Part shown: piece after piece, positions 42,450 to 50,278 of the stretch
Layout of the letters: every line of letters starts with the position of its first letter
Numbering within the stretch: position 1 is the first letter of the stretch
Source of the DNA: Lentisphaerota bacterium
GTDB taxonomy: Bacteria > Verrucomicrobiota > Lentisphaeria > Victivallales > Victivallaceae
Assembly (NCBI GenBank): GCA_015061605.1
Contig: SUWH01000012.1
Coordinates: forward strand, 26,301-90,300
Reading direction: 5' to 3'
DNA: 64,000 nt
The notes under the pieces: model-generated
Told to the model about the DNA's origin: nothing
The model's database searches: none
The model's input: the letters and a program-made list of their open reading frames with translations, nothing else
Program-made: the position numbers and the translations under genes

Positions 42450-42697
42450 AATCAATTACTGCACGTGACTGGAGGCTCGAGTGCGGCAAGGCGCGCTTGA
42501 TAAAATATACTTCTACCACTCGCCTGTCGGGCATTCAGCCCGACAACAGGCGCATATTCCAGTTACCCCAGAATCAGGAGCGATATCGCACAGCCGGGCG
42601 TGTTTTGCAAGCGAGATCCGACAGGAGCGTACTTGCGTACGTGACTGGAGGCTCGAGTGCAGCAAGGCGCGCTCCGGCAAAGCGAGATCGCTCCGTG
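42450..42697. repeat. Mosaic of further repeat modules and a strong hairpin
   Basis: This stretch reuses modules. A 34-base block starting CGTGACTGGAGGCTCGAGTG occurs at 42464-42497 and 42640-42673 with one difference. A 30-base block starting GAATCAGGAGCGATATC at 42571-42600 is also the end of each 180-bp unit. CGCCTGTCGGGC (42521-42532) pairs with GCCCGACA..GGCG (42538-42552) in a 12-bp stem with a three-base bulge. GGAGCG (42624-42629) and CGCTCC (42670-42675) bracket the second 34-base block. The region stops right at the cotransporter stop codon. Confidence 0.85.
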
Positions 42698-45091
42698 CTA
42701 AAAAGCGCGTTCGGCGATGTTGCTCAAGTGGCGGGAAACGGCGACCAGTTCGGCAAGCAATTCGACGTAAATGATACCGGTTTGAGCGGTACATTTACCG
42801 TTTTTCATCCGCTTGATATGATTTTCTTCGGATTCTGAAGCAAGTTTATTGATGGTTTTTTCAGCTTTGATCGCCCGTTCCTGCCATTCCGGTTCAGAAA
42901 ATTCCAGAGCATTGAGCGCAAATGTGGTTTGCTTGGAAAGTTCCGAGAATATCCGTTCCAGCTCATTTGAAGCGGAATTGCTGATGGTCAGATTGTCGAT
43001 TTCGAGTCTGCGGGTGAGGGTGATGATATTTTCCGCCCGGTCAGCGATACGTTCTGCGTCGTTGGCGCAGTGCATCAATGCGGGGATGAGTTCAGCCTGC
43101 TTGGTGGAAATTTTGCGCTGCATGATTTGGGCAAGGTATTCCATGATTTCGGTCTGGTAACGGTCGACCCGTTCTTCGCGGCTGTAAAATTTTTCCATGC
43201 GGTTTTCATTGACCTTGCCGGGGACAAAGTTGCCGATAACTGCTGAATCGACCATTTTCCACGACTTTTTGAGCATTTTTCCGATGGCAACAACGCTCTG
43301 GCGGAGCGCAAGTGCCGGAGAATCCAGCAGGTGCGGTTCGAGGTATTGGAAATGGATCTTTGCCTGGGTAACCGGCATGAGTTTTTCACAAACCGCTGCC
43401 AGCAAACCGGCAAAAGGCAGCAGCACAACGGCGGTCACAATGTTGAATACCGTGTGGGCATTGGCGATATGGCGCGCCATATTTTCCGGGATCGGCGCAA
43501 AGGCATTGCCTTCGGTCAGGGAATTGACCAGGTAGAAGAACGCCGGGATCCCGGTGTTCCCCCACGGTATCCAGAAACTGGCAACGATGATCACCACACC
43601 GATCACGTTGAAAAGCGTGTGTGCCAAAGCCGCCTGACGTGCCGGACGGTTGGCGGGGATGGCGGCCAGCTGGGCGGTGACGGTGGTTCCGATGTTGGCA
43701 CCGAGGATGAGGGCGACCGCAGTGTAGAGGTCGATAAGGCCACCGGCGCCGAGGACGACCACGATACCGGTAGTGGCTGAAGAACTCTGCATGATCAATG
43801 TTGCCACCATACCGATAAGAATGGTTCCCATCAGACTGCCGAAAGGCATGACTCCATCGATCGGAGCGCAGTCAAGCAGTTGGAAAAATTTGAGGAATGA
43901 GGGAAAGTTGGAAAGAGTTTTCAATTCACTGCTCATCATATTCATCCCGAAGAAAAGCAGACCGAATCCCAGTACAGTCAATCCCGCTTCCGGTACTTTG
44001 CCGCGCTTGATGAAGCGCATCACCAGTCCGACAATAATTGCCGGAAGTGCCAATGCTCCGACATTGAATGCGATGATCTGTGCGGTGATGGTTGTACCGA
44101 TGTTTGCACCGAAAATAACTCCGATAGACTGGGCAAGATTCATCAATCCGGCGTTGACAAAGCCGATTATCATTACAGTGGTCGCACTGGAAGACTGGAT
44201 GACGGCAGTAATTCCCGCCCCGGCGAGCAATGCGACGAAACGGTTGCTGGTGCAGTAGCCGAGGATGCTTTTCATCTTTTCACCGGCGATGTTATTCAAG
44301 CCGTCACTCATCATGGTCATACCGAGCATAAAGAGTGCCAGACCGCCGAGGACGCTGACGGTGATGTTCCAGATATTGAAGGACATGACCTGCAGGGAAA
44401 CGGTACGGAATTTTTCTGCCCCTGAAGCCGGGTCGATTTCAAAATCAATGGTTGATGCTCCGGATTTTTTCGGCAGAGTCACGCTGGTTTCAGCAATGCC
44501 GTTACTGTCGGTGGTTAAAATATTTTCGCCAAGCTCTGCTCCGTTTGAAGCCGTTGCATAAACCCGGATCCCGGCGCGTGGAGCGCCTTTGGCATCGGTA
44601 AGTTTTATACCGACCGGATTAGAGAGCTGTTTACCGGATTGTCCCTCCTGACCGGAACCGATAAGTTTTATGCCGTTGACGAAGCGGAGTTCGAGAGTTT
44701 TATCAGTTCCGTTTGCCGGGATGAATTTCACATAATTGTCTCCGGGGATATTTCCGGCAGTCAGATCGAAACGGGCAACGCCTCCGGCATCGGTGACGGC
44801 AGTCAGCGGAGAAATGGTGCAACTGCTGCCGGGGGCGTGGGCAGTGATGCGGCAGTTTTTGAACGGAGTGCCTTTATCGTTTACCGCGCGGATGGTGACG
44901 GTGAATTTTTCTTTGGGGATGACACATTCAGCGTTGCCGGAAGCGATTTCAAGTTTGCCGAATACAGACGGGACTTCAGATTTTTTAAAGTACCACCAGA
45001 CAAAAAATACGCCGGTCGCGATCAGTAACAGTATGATAAATACCAGAAGTTTTCCGGAAGAACCACGCTTTTTTTCATTTTCTTTTTTCAT
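42698..45091 (-). CDS. Na/Pi cotransporter family protein with N-terminal Ig-like (Big_1-type) domains
   Basis: A 797-residue inner-membrane protein. Residues of about 13-33 form a membrane anchor. Next come two periplasmic Big_1/invasin-like Ig domains, seen by RAVNDKGTPFKNCRITA, TDAGGVARFDL and GIKLTDAKGAPRAGIRVYA with TDSNGIAETSV. From about residue 250 the PNaS transporter core follows, with both inverted-repeat signatures AVIQSSSATTVM and IMQSSSATTGIVVV. A PhoU-like helical domain closes the protein. Sodium-driven phosphate uptake or export is the family role. The Ig-like front part is unusual. It is the last gene of the gyrA run, 50 bases after speD, and has AGAGGAA before its start. 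Confidence 0.85.
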   Translation of the reverse strand: MKKENEKKRGSSGKLLVFIILLLIATGVFFVWWYFKKSEVPSVFGKLEIASGNAECVIPKEKFTVTIRAVNDKGTPFKNCRITAHAPGSSCTISPLTAVTDAGGVARFDLTAGNIPGDNYVKFIPANGTDKTLELRFVNGIKLIGSGQEGQSGKQLSNPVGIKLTDAKGAPRAGIRVYATASNGAELGENILTTDSNGIAETSVTLPKKSGASTIDFEIDPASGAEKFRTVSLQVMSFNIWNITVSVLGGLALFMLGMTMMSDGLNNIAGEKMKSILGYCTSNRFVALLAGAGITAVIQSSSATTVMIIGFVNAGLMNLAQSIGVIFGANIGTTITAQIIAFNVGALALPAIIVGLVMRFIKRGKVPEAGLTVLGFGLLFFGMNMMSSELKTLSNFPSFLKFFQLLDCAPIDGVMPFGSLMGTILIGMVATLIMQSSSATTGIVVVLGAGGLIDLYTAVALILGANIGTTVTAQLAAIPANRPARQAALAHTLFNVIGVVIIVASFWIPWGNTGIPAFFYLVNSLTEGNAFAPIPENMARHIANAHTVFNIVTAVVLLPFAGLLAAVCEKLMPVTQAKIHFQYLEPHLLDSPALALRQSVVAIGKMLKKSWKMVDSAVIGNFVPGKVNENRMEKFYSREERVDRYQTEIMEYLAQIMQRKISTKQAELIPALMHCANDAERIADRAENIITLTRRLEIDNLTISNSASNELERIFSELSKQTTFALNALEFSEPEWQERAIKAEKTINKLASESEENHIKRMKNGKCTAQTGIIYVELLAELVAVSRHLSNIAERAF

Positions 45092-45141
45092 ATATCAATT
45101 CCTCTTTTGTTACTGCCGGAAAAAGCCGACCGGCAGAGCTG

Positions 45142-45954
45142 TCATTGCCGCACTTGCGGCTGCATACGGTAGTATTGTCCGCCGAGTTCCCGCATGGCAA
45201 ATTCAGCGATCGCCCGCGGGTCGAAAAATCCGGCAGTAAAAACATCAAGATAAATTCCGGAACGTTCCGGGCAGGTAAAACCGCTCAAGTGTCCGCGGTC
45301 AAATGAACAGGCAAATTCAAGTTCGTCAGCGTTGGCAGAACAGCCCCATTCATACTGTTCTGAACTTTTTTCCGCCAGAAGATCGACGATTTTTCCGGCA
45401 AAATTTTTCAATTCGTTTTCGTTGTCAAGTTTGATTTTGGAACAGTTGTAAATGTCTATACAACTGGACATGGCGCGGGCGCAGGTGTGTTCATAGCGCG
45501 CTTTCCAGGATAATTGCAGACCGTGTGAGGAGTCGCTCTCCACCACCGGGACCAGACGTTCCACACCATTTTCGCCGAGGATGCCGCGGTTGACCAGACT
45601 GGAAATGATCCAGTACCCCGATCCCATTCCGGCCCCGAGAGCTTTGACAGCGCGGTCGAAATCCACTCCGTCGCCGCAAGTAAAGAGATCGACTGCCGCA
45701 TAATCATGCTCCGGCCAGGCATGAACGGCAAAGTGAGATTCGGAAATAACCACCACTCCGCTGACCCCTTGAGGTTCAAAGGAGTGGAAGACCGAATTTA
45801 CCACGTGCGCTCCGGAAACTTCTGCCGCATGGAGAAAAACTTTCTCCATACGGGCAGAGTCAGACAGTACAGCAGAGTTGCAGTCATAAAATTCGACTGT
45901 CATCTGCCGTCCGAGGGCAATATTGCCGGAATCACGGAGCGGCGCGGTATCCAT
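45142..45954 (-). CDS. speD: S-adenosylmethionine decarboxylase proenzyme
   Basis: A 270-residue proenzyme that makes decarboxylated SAM for spermidine synthesis. The self-processing site is in SESHFAVHAWPE: cleavage before Ser73 would create the pyruvoyl group, and His74 and Cys93 (DLFTCGD) match catalytic residues of the bacterial class. The first 125 residues are a complete short-type SpeD. The C-terminal half (about 145-270) ends HLSGFTCPERSGIYLDVFTAG-like (key residues Gly, Tyr, Asp, Phe), which resembles a second, inactive SpeD domain. AGGGGAA precedes the ATG. The ppiD-like gene ends five bases upstream; no spermidine synthase is nearby. Confidence 0.92.
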   Translation of the reverse strand: MDTAPLRDSGNIALGRQMTVEFYDCNSAVLSDSARMEKVFLHAAEVSGAHVVNSVFHSFEPQGVSGVVVISESHFAVHAWPEHDYAAVDLFTCGDGVDFDRAVKALGAGMGSGYWIISSLVNRGILGENGVERLVPVVESDSSHGLQLSWKARYEHTCARAMSSCIDIYNCSKIKLDNENELKNFAGKIVDLLAEKSSEQYEWGCSANADELEFACSFDRGHLSGFTCPERSGIYLDVFTAGFFDPRAIAEFAMRELGGQYYRMQPQVRQ

Positions 45955-45959
45955 GGAAA

Positions 45960-47567
45960 TCAGTTCCCCTGACGGTTGTCTTCAATGGTGCAACGGCAGT
46001 TGCGGTCAATGAAGGTCATGAATTCCAGCTGGAGCTGTTGAAGTTTGCTCTGTTCGATCTGCTGCTTGAGCATGTCGCGGTGTTTGGGGAAATCTTCCAT
46101 GAATGCGGGCATACGTTTGACCATTTCGACGAGCAATGCTCCGTCGGCAGTGTTGATGACACCGGAGATGTCACCGGTTTTCATGGTGCGCAGGCTGGGG
46201 GCGGCCGCGGCGACGATAGCCATGTGTTCCGGATTTTTCTCCGGAGTGCTGATCATGGAGAAGGTGATGGTTTCGGTTTTACCGAGTTTGCCGAATGCTG
46301 CAGAACGCTTGGCAGGAGCAAGTTTCATGATGCCGGACCAGAGTTCTTTGGCTTTGAGGGCGGCGAGTTTGAGGCTTTCAGCTTTGGTGTAGTCGGCATT
46401 GAGCTGCTTTTTGGCTTCGTCAAAAGTCATCGGCCGCGGCATGCTGCGTTTGATGAGGAAAGCTACGGCAACGCCGCTGGCGGATTTGCGGGGACGGGTC
46501 ACAGGAGTGATGGTGTCAGAAAGCGGCATACTGCGCAATTCAGCAATAAGTTCAGCGGAATCGATCTTGTCGATACCGGAAGCCTCAAAGGTGATATCTT
46601 TGCCCTCAATGACGGTGAATTTGTTTTTTGCCGCGAGGTTGCGGAAGATCTCTCTTTTGTCTTTGCTGTCTTTAGCGGCATCCATGGCGTTCATTGCTTC
46701 GCGGTAGAAGCTGTTCATTTTGACGGCGGCAAGTTCACCGGCTTTCTGTTCGACCAGCATCGGGCGGAGGGTTTTGACATCGACACCATTGAGGTTGCGT
46801 TCTTTGATGAGTTTGGCGGTGAAATCATCGGTGATGACCTTTTCTGCAGCGGCTTTGTAAGGCGCGGACGCAAGTTCGATCGCCAGCGCATCAAATTTGC
46901 CGGGAATGACATAGTTGGCTTTGTTGGCAGCCATGAAGTTTTTCAGAGCGGCATCGTCAACTTTGACCAGGTTGGTGAAATCGGCGGCTTTGACCTTGAA
47001 AGCGCGGATGCCGACGCGGGGGAAGTTGCTCTTGTAGAGGCTTTCGACCTCCTGATCGGTGACGGTCACGTTGTTGGCAAATGCCATCGGGAGCTGTTCG
47101 ATAATGAGAGCTTTGCGGATGGAGTTGACCAGATCGGCAGATGAAACCTGATTGTTTTTCAGATATTCATCATATTTTTTCTGGGAAAATTTACCGTTTT
47201 CAACGAAGACCGGGAGAATACGCACGACTTTGGCGACCTCTTTATCGGCGATGGTGAAGTTGAGCTGTTCTGCGCGCTTCAGAACACAGTAGCAGTAGAA
47301 AAGAACTTTGGGTTCACGCTGGGAACGGTATCCGGTCAGGGACTCAAAGATCTGCAAATCATGGTCAAGGTCGATCAAGTCACCGTAGGTGACATTTTTA
47401 CCGAATGCGGTGCCGACCGATTGAGATTCCGGACCGCGGTCAAAGGCGCAACCGCCGCTGCCCGGGGTGAGGAAGTCCAAAAAGGCGATGATGATCACGG
47501 CAGCAAAGATACCGAAGATCCACCGGCTGTGTTTGTGAAACATTGAGTTGAGTTTTTTGATTACCAT
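45960..47567 (-). CDS. PpiD/SurA-N-type periplasmic chaperone
   Basis: A 535-residue protein anchored by one N-terminal membrane helix (about 17-35), with the bulk in the periplasm. Residues of about 55-215 resemble the SurA_N_3 chaperone domain of PpiD: FGKNVTYGDLIDL, FSQKKYDEYLKNN and VTVTDQEVESLYKSNFPRVGI. A segment with HIL-type parvulin motifs is not evident, so isomerase activity is doubtful; a degenerate parvulin part may lie around 330-440. It likely helps fold exported proteins. It follows cdaR by 42 bases and precedes speD by five. Confidence 0.8.
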   Translation of the reverse strand: MVIKKLNSMFHKHSRWIFGIFAAVIIIAFLDFLTPGSGGCAFDRGPESQSVGTAFGKNVTYGDLIDLDHDLQIFESLTGYRSQREPKVLFYCYCVLKRAEQLNFTIADKEVAKVVRILPVFVENGKFSQKKYDEYLKNNQVSSADLVNSIRKALIIEQLPMAFANNVTVTDQEVESLYKSNFPRVGIRAFKVKAADFTNLVKVDDAALKNFMAANKANYVIPGKFDALAIELASAPYKAAAEKVITDDFTAKLIKERNLNGVDVKTLRPMLVEQKAGELAAVKMNSFYREAMNAMDAAKDSKDKREIFRNLAAKNKFTVIEGKDITFEASGIDKIDSAELIAELRSMPLSDTITPVTRPRKSASGVAVAFLIKRSMPRPMTFDEAKKQLNADYTKAESLKLAALKAKELWSGIMKLAPAKRSAAFGKLGKTETITFSMISTPEKNPEHMAIVAAAAPSLRTMKTGDISGVINTADGALLVEMVKRMPAFMEDFPKHRDMLKQQIEQSKLQQLQLEFMTFIDRNCRCTIEDNRQGN

Positions 47568-47609
47568 TTTTTTTCTCCTTACAGTTTTTTATGATAAATA
47601 TTTTTTATA

Positions 47610-48599
47610 TCAAGGTTGCATTTTATCTTTATCCGGACGGACGGTGACGGTCACTGCCGCCGGATGGATTTCAATTTCTCTGAACTTGCCGCCGGCAGAA
47701 TTGATCAGGGTTGCCGGGCAATAGAGGCGGACATCAAGTTTGGCTGATTGTCCGGTAAAGGATTCCGCAGAGAGATCGGCCACAACGTAGAGTTTTTCCG
47801 GTTCAATATCTTCCAGCACCGCCGGCGGGGCAGTTATTGCGACACTGACTTTGGAAAGCGACGGGACGATAGAAAATGGTTTTTGTACGGCAAGCGTGCT
47901 TTGAGGCAGCAGATAACGTATCGGTATATTGTTGAAAACTTTGCGGATGCTGAGCCGGGGAGATATCTCTACTTTGACAATAGTTTCAGTTGCACTGCAT
48001 ACGATATTGGAAAGTTGCGGACGTATCAGTTTCAGTTTTTGAGTGAAGTTGCGGTCAAAATCCAGTTTTAATATTTCGGTTTCGATATTTTCAACGGCAT
48101 TGACCTCATTTTCCGGGCCGCTGATGCGGATGGTTTGCGGATTGCATTCCAGGGATTTGAGTTCAAAACCATCCATTACTTTACCATCTGTTTTGGGAAC
48201 GATTTTTATATCGCGCTGAATGTACATCTGGACCGGTAATTCAACATATTCCGGTTCGATGCGGGTTATTTCCACATCTTTGCGCCGTTCAAAATTTTGT
48301 TCGTCGATACGGATATTGAATTTGCCGTTTTGGCGGTTGTCTTTATCCACTTTGACCGTACCTTTTATTTTAAGGTTGCGCAGGGCGCGGGATGTACCTT
48401 TGACGGTGGTGCGTACTTCGAGTTTGAAATCTTCCGGAATGAACAAGCCGGTGGCGATATCCAGATCGACCGGGACGGTGATATGTTTGGTGATCTTTTC
48501 CCGGTCATTCAAATTCCAGTAGAGCAGGCAGGCGAGGAACAATGCAAAAATTTTACGCCACAAATCTTTGCGGAAGAAATCCAGTATATGCTTCATCAT
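47610..48599 (-). CDS. cdaR: YbbR-domain protein, CdaA regulator
   Basis: A 329-residue protein with one N-terminal membrane helix (KIFALFLACLLYWNL) and three to four YbbR repeats outside the membrane, each with a strand like ITVPVDL, KIVPKTDGKVMDGFELKS or RYLLPQSTLAV and an ISGPENEV-type turn. In Gram-positive bacteria CdaR binds and tunes the diadenylate cyclase CdaA. Its start overlaps the cdaA stop by four bases (ATGA), the classic cdaA-cdaR pairing, which supports the call despite low sequence conservation of YbbR domains. Confidence 0.88.
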   Translation of the reverse strand: MMKHILDFFRKDLWRKIFALFLACLLYWNLNDREKITKHITVPVDLDIATGLFIPEDFKLEVRTTVKGTSRALRNLKIKGTVKVDKDNRQNGKFNIRIDEQNFERRKDVEITRIEPEYVELPVQMYIQRDIKIVPKTDGKVMDGFELKSLECNPQTIRISGPENEVNAVENIETEILKLDFDRNFTQKLKLIRPQLSNIVCSATETIVKVEISPRLSIRKVFNNIPIRYLLPQSTLAVQKPFSIVPSLSKVSVAITAPPAVLEDIEPEKLYVVADLSAESFTGQSAKLDVRLYCPATLINSAGGKFREIEIHPAAVTVTVRPDKDKMQP

Positions 48600-49432
48600 T
48601 TTTCCTCCGGGTCAATATCGGACAATTCGTTGTTTTCCTCCTGGGCGCTGACCAGTTCGATGGTTTCAGCCAGTTCATCGGAATCTTTTCCGACAACGAG
48701 TTTTTCCAGCATTTTGTTGAGTCCGAATTCAGAAAGATCCCGGTGCAGTTCGCCGTCGTAAGCGATACATACCGCGCCGGATTCTTCTGAAATCATGATC
48801 GTTACGGCATCGCTTTCTTCGGAAATACCCAGCGCTGCCCGGTGGCGGGTGCCGAGGTGAGGGGATATTTCTTTGGAACGGGTCAGAGGCAATATCGCCC
48901 GGGCGGCAACGATGCGGTCGCCGCGGATGATGACTGCTCCGTCGTGTAATGGCGAATTGGGAAAGAATATGGATTCAAGCAGCTGGGAATTAACCTGGGC
49001 ATCAAGTTGAATGGCATCATCGATCAACGCCTGCAAACGTTCCTTGCCTTCAATGACGATCAATGCTCCGATCTTGCTGCCTGACATATTGATGACGGCA
49101 TCTTCGATTTCGCTTATGACCTCTTTCCGGTGGCGTTTTTCCATAAACAAACTCAATTGCGAAAGTCCGCGGCGCACTTCCGGTTGAAAGATGATCAGAA
49201 GTGCGATAATGGTCGAACCGTAAAATTCGTCAAAAAGTTTGGTGATCACCGGCAATTCGATGATCCGCGCCAATCCCCAGATGGCAAGCAGCAGCACTAC
49301 CAGCACCTGCATCATTTTTGCACCGTGGTTTTTACTGGAATAATACAGCACCAGATAGATGATGGCAAACAGGATGATGATTTCCAGTACCTGCCGCCAG
49401 TTCAGAAGGATCTCCCAAAGTTGCATCATCAT
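48596..49432 (-). CDS. cdaA: Diadenylate cyclase
   Basis: A 278-residue membrane enzyme that makes cyclic di-AMP from two ATP. Three N-terminal helices (about 10-85) are followed by the DisA_N domain with both catalytic motifs, DGA at 164-166 (PLHDGAVIIRGDRI) and RHR at 196-198 (GTRHRAALG). An acidic C-terminal tail (EENNELSDIDPEE) follows. folP lies directly upstream with a four-base overlap and cdaR directly downstream, as in several other bacterial groups. c-di-AMP commonly controls potassium and osmolyte transport and wall homeostasis. Confidence 0.96.
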   Translation of the reverse strand: MMMQLWEILLNWRQVLEIIILFAIIYLVLYYSSKNHGAKMMQVLVVLLLAIWGLARIIELPVITKLFDEFYGSTIIALLIIFQPEVRRGLSQLSLFMEKRHRKEVISEIEDAVINMSGSKIGALIVIEGKERLQALIDDAIQLDAQVNSQLLESIFFPNSPLHDGAVIIRGDRIVAARAILPLTRSKEISPHLGTRHRAALGISEESDAVTIMISEESGAVCIAYDGELHRDLSEFGLNKMLEKLVVGKDSDELAETIELVSAQEENNELSDIDPEEK

Positions 49433-50271
49433 TTTTTCAAACTCCTGAAGTAGTCAAGTGCAGTGACTGCACTGTGCAATTCCCTTACACCATGGGTACG
49501 GATGATACCGATGCGGCGGGAAACGAATTCCAGTTCAATTGCCAGCGTTTCACCGGAACGTTCAACAGGAACGGCGTTGCCGCTTGCTGTTGCCAGAAAA
49601 CTTTTGCGGGAAATGCCGAGCATGAGTCCGGGAAGTTCGCCAAGTTTTTCCAGTTCGCGCAGCAGCTCCCAGCATTGGGCGGCAGTTTTGGAAAACCCGA
49701 TGCCCGGATCAAGGATGATCTGTTCATCTTTCAATCCGGAAGCGATCGCTTTTGCTTTGGCAGAAGCAAGTTCATTTGCCACAGTTGCAACAACGCCATC
49801 GGGATAATTGCAGTATTCTGCGGACTGCATACGCGCGGAATCAACGCGGGAATGGCTGATTATCAATGAACCTTGTCTTTCTGCAACTGTTTTTGCCAAA
49901 TTTCCGGAAGTGCGGAGCATGGAGACATCATTGATGATGTGCGCACCATGCTCAAGCGCGATCCCGGCAGTTTCTGCATTTCTGGTGTCGATACTGAAGA
50001 TCATCTCCGGAAGCTGCTGTTTCAAGGCATCCAGAACCGGGATGACCCGGTCGATCTCCTGTTGTACGGAAATATTCTCCGCCCCCGGCCGGGTGGATTC
50101 ACCGCCGATATCCAGTATATCGGCTCCGGCGGCGGCAAGGGCGCATCCCCGGGATACCGCCGATGCAGGGGAGGATGCTTCATTTTCGCTGAAACTGTCT
50201 CCCGTGGCATTGACGATCCCCATGATCGCAGTACGCGATAAGCTGCGGAGAAAATCTTTCAGTACAAACAT
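49429..50271 (-). CDS. folP: Dihydropteroate synthase
   Basis: A 280-residue TIM-barrel enzyme that joins p-aminobenzoate to the pterin in folate synthesis and is the sulfonamide target. The start at 50271, seven bases after the gyrA stop, fits the homology (MGIVNATGDSFSE shortly after); a longer frame from 50337 would overlap gyrA. DILDIGGESTRPGAE, SIDTRNAE, HIINDVS, LDPGIGFSKTAAQ and GISRKSFL are the pterin- and sulfonamide-site motifs. NATGDSFS stands where NVTPDSFS is usual. cdaA follows with a four-base overlap. Confidence 0.95.
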   Translation of the reverse strand: MFVLKDFLRSLSRTAIMGIVNATGDSFSENEASSPASAVSRGCALAAAGADILDIGGESTRPGAENISVQQEIDRVIPVLDALKQQLPEMIFSIDTRNAETAGIALEHGAHIINDVSMLRTSGNLAKTVAERQGSLIISHSRVDSARMQSAEYCNYPDGVVATVANELASAKAKAIASGLKDEQIILDPGIGFSKTAAQCWELLRELEKLGELPGLMLGISRKSFLATASGNAVPVERSGETLAIELEFVSRRIGIIRTHGVRELHSAVTALDYFRSLKK

Positions 50272-50278
50272 CGGAAAT

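Noticed and set aside
41972..42838. Long open frames on both strands through the repeat region (up to 288 codons)
   Set aside because: The unit is 180 bp, a multiple of three, and GC-rich, so frames stay open by chance in several phases on both strands. There is no ribosome-binding site and the frames overlap two real genes.
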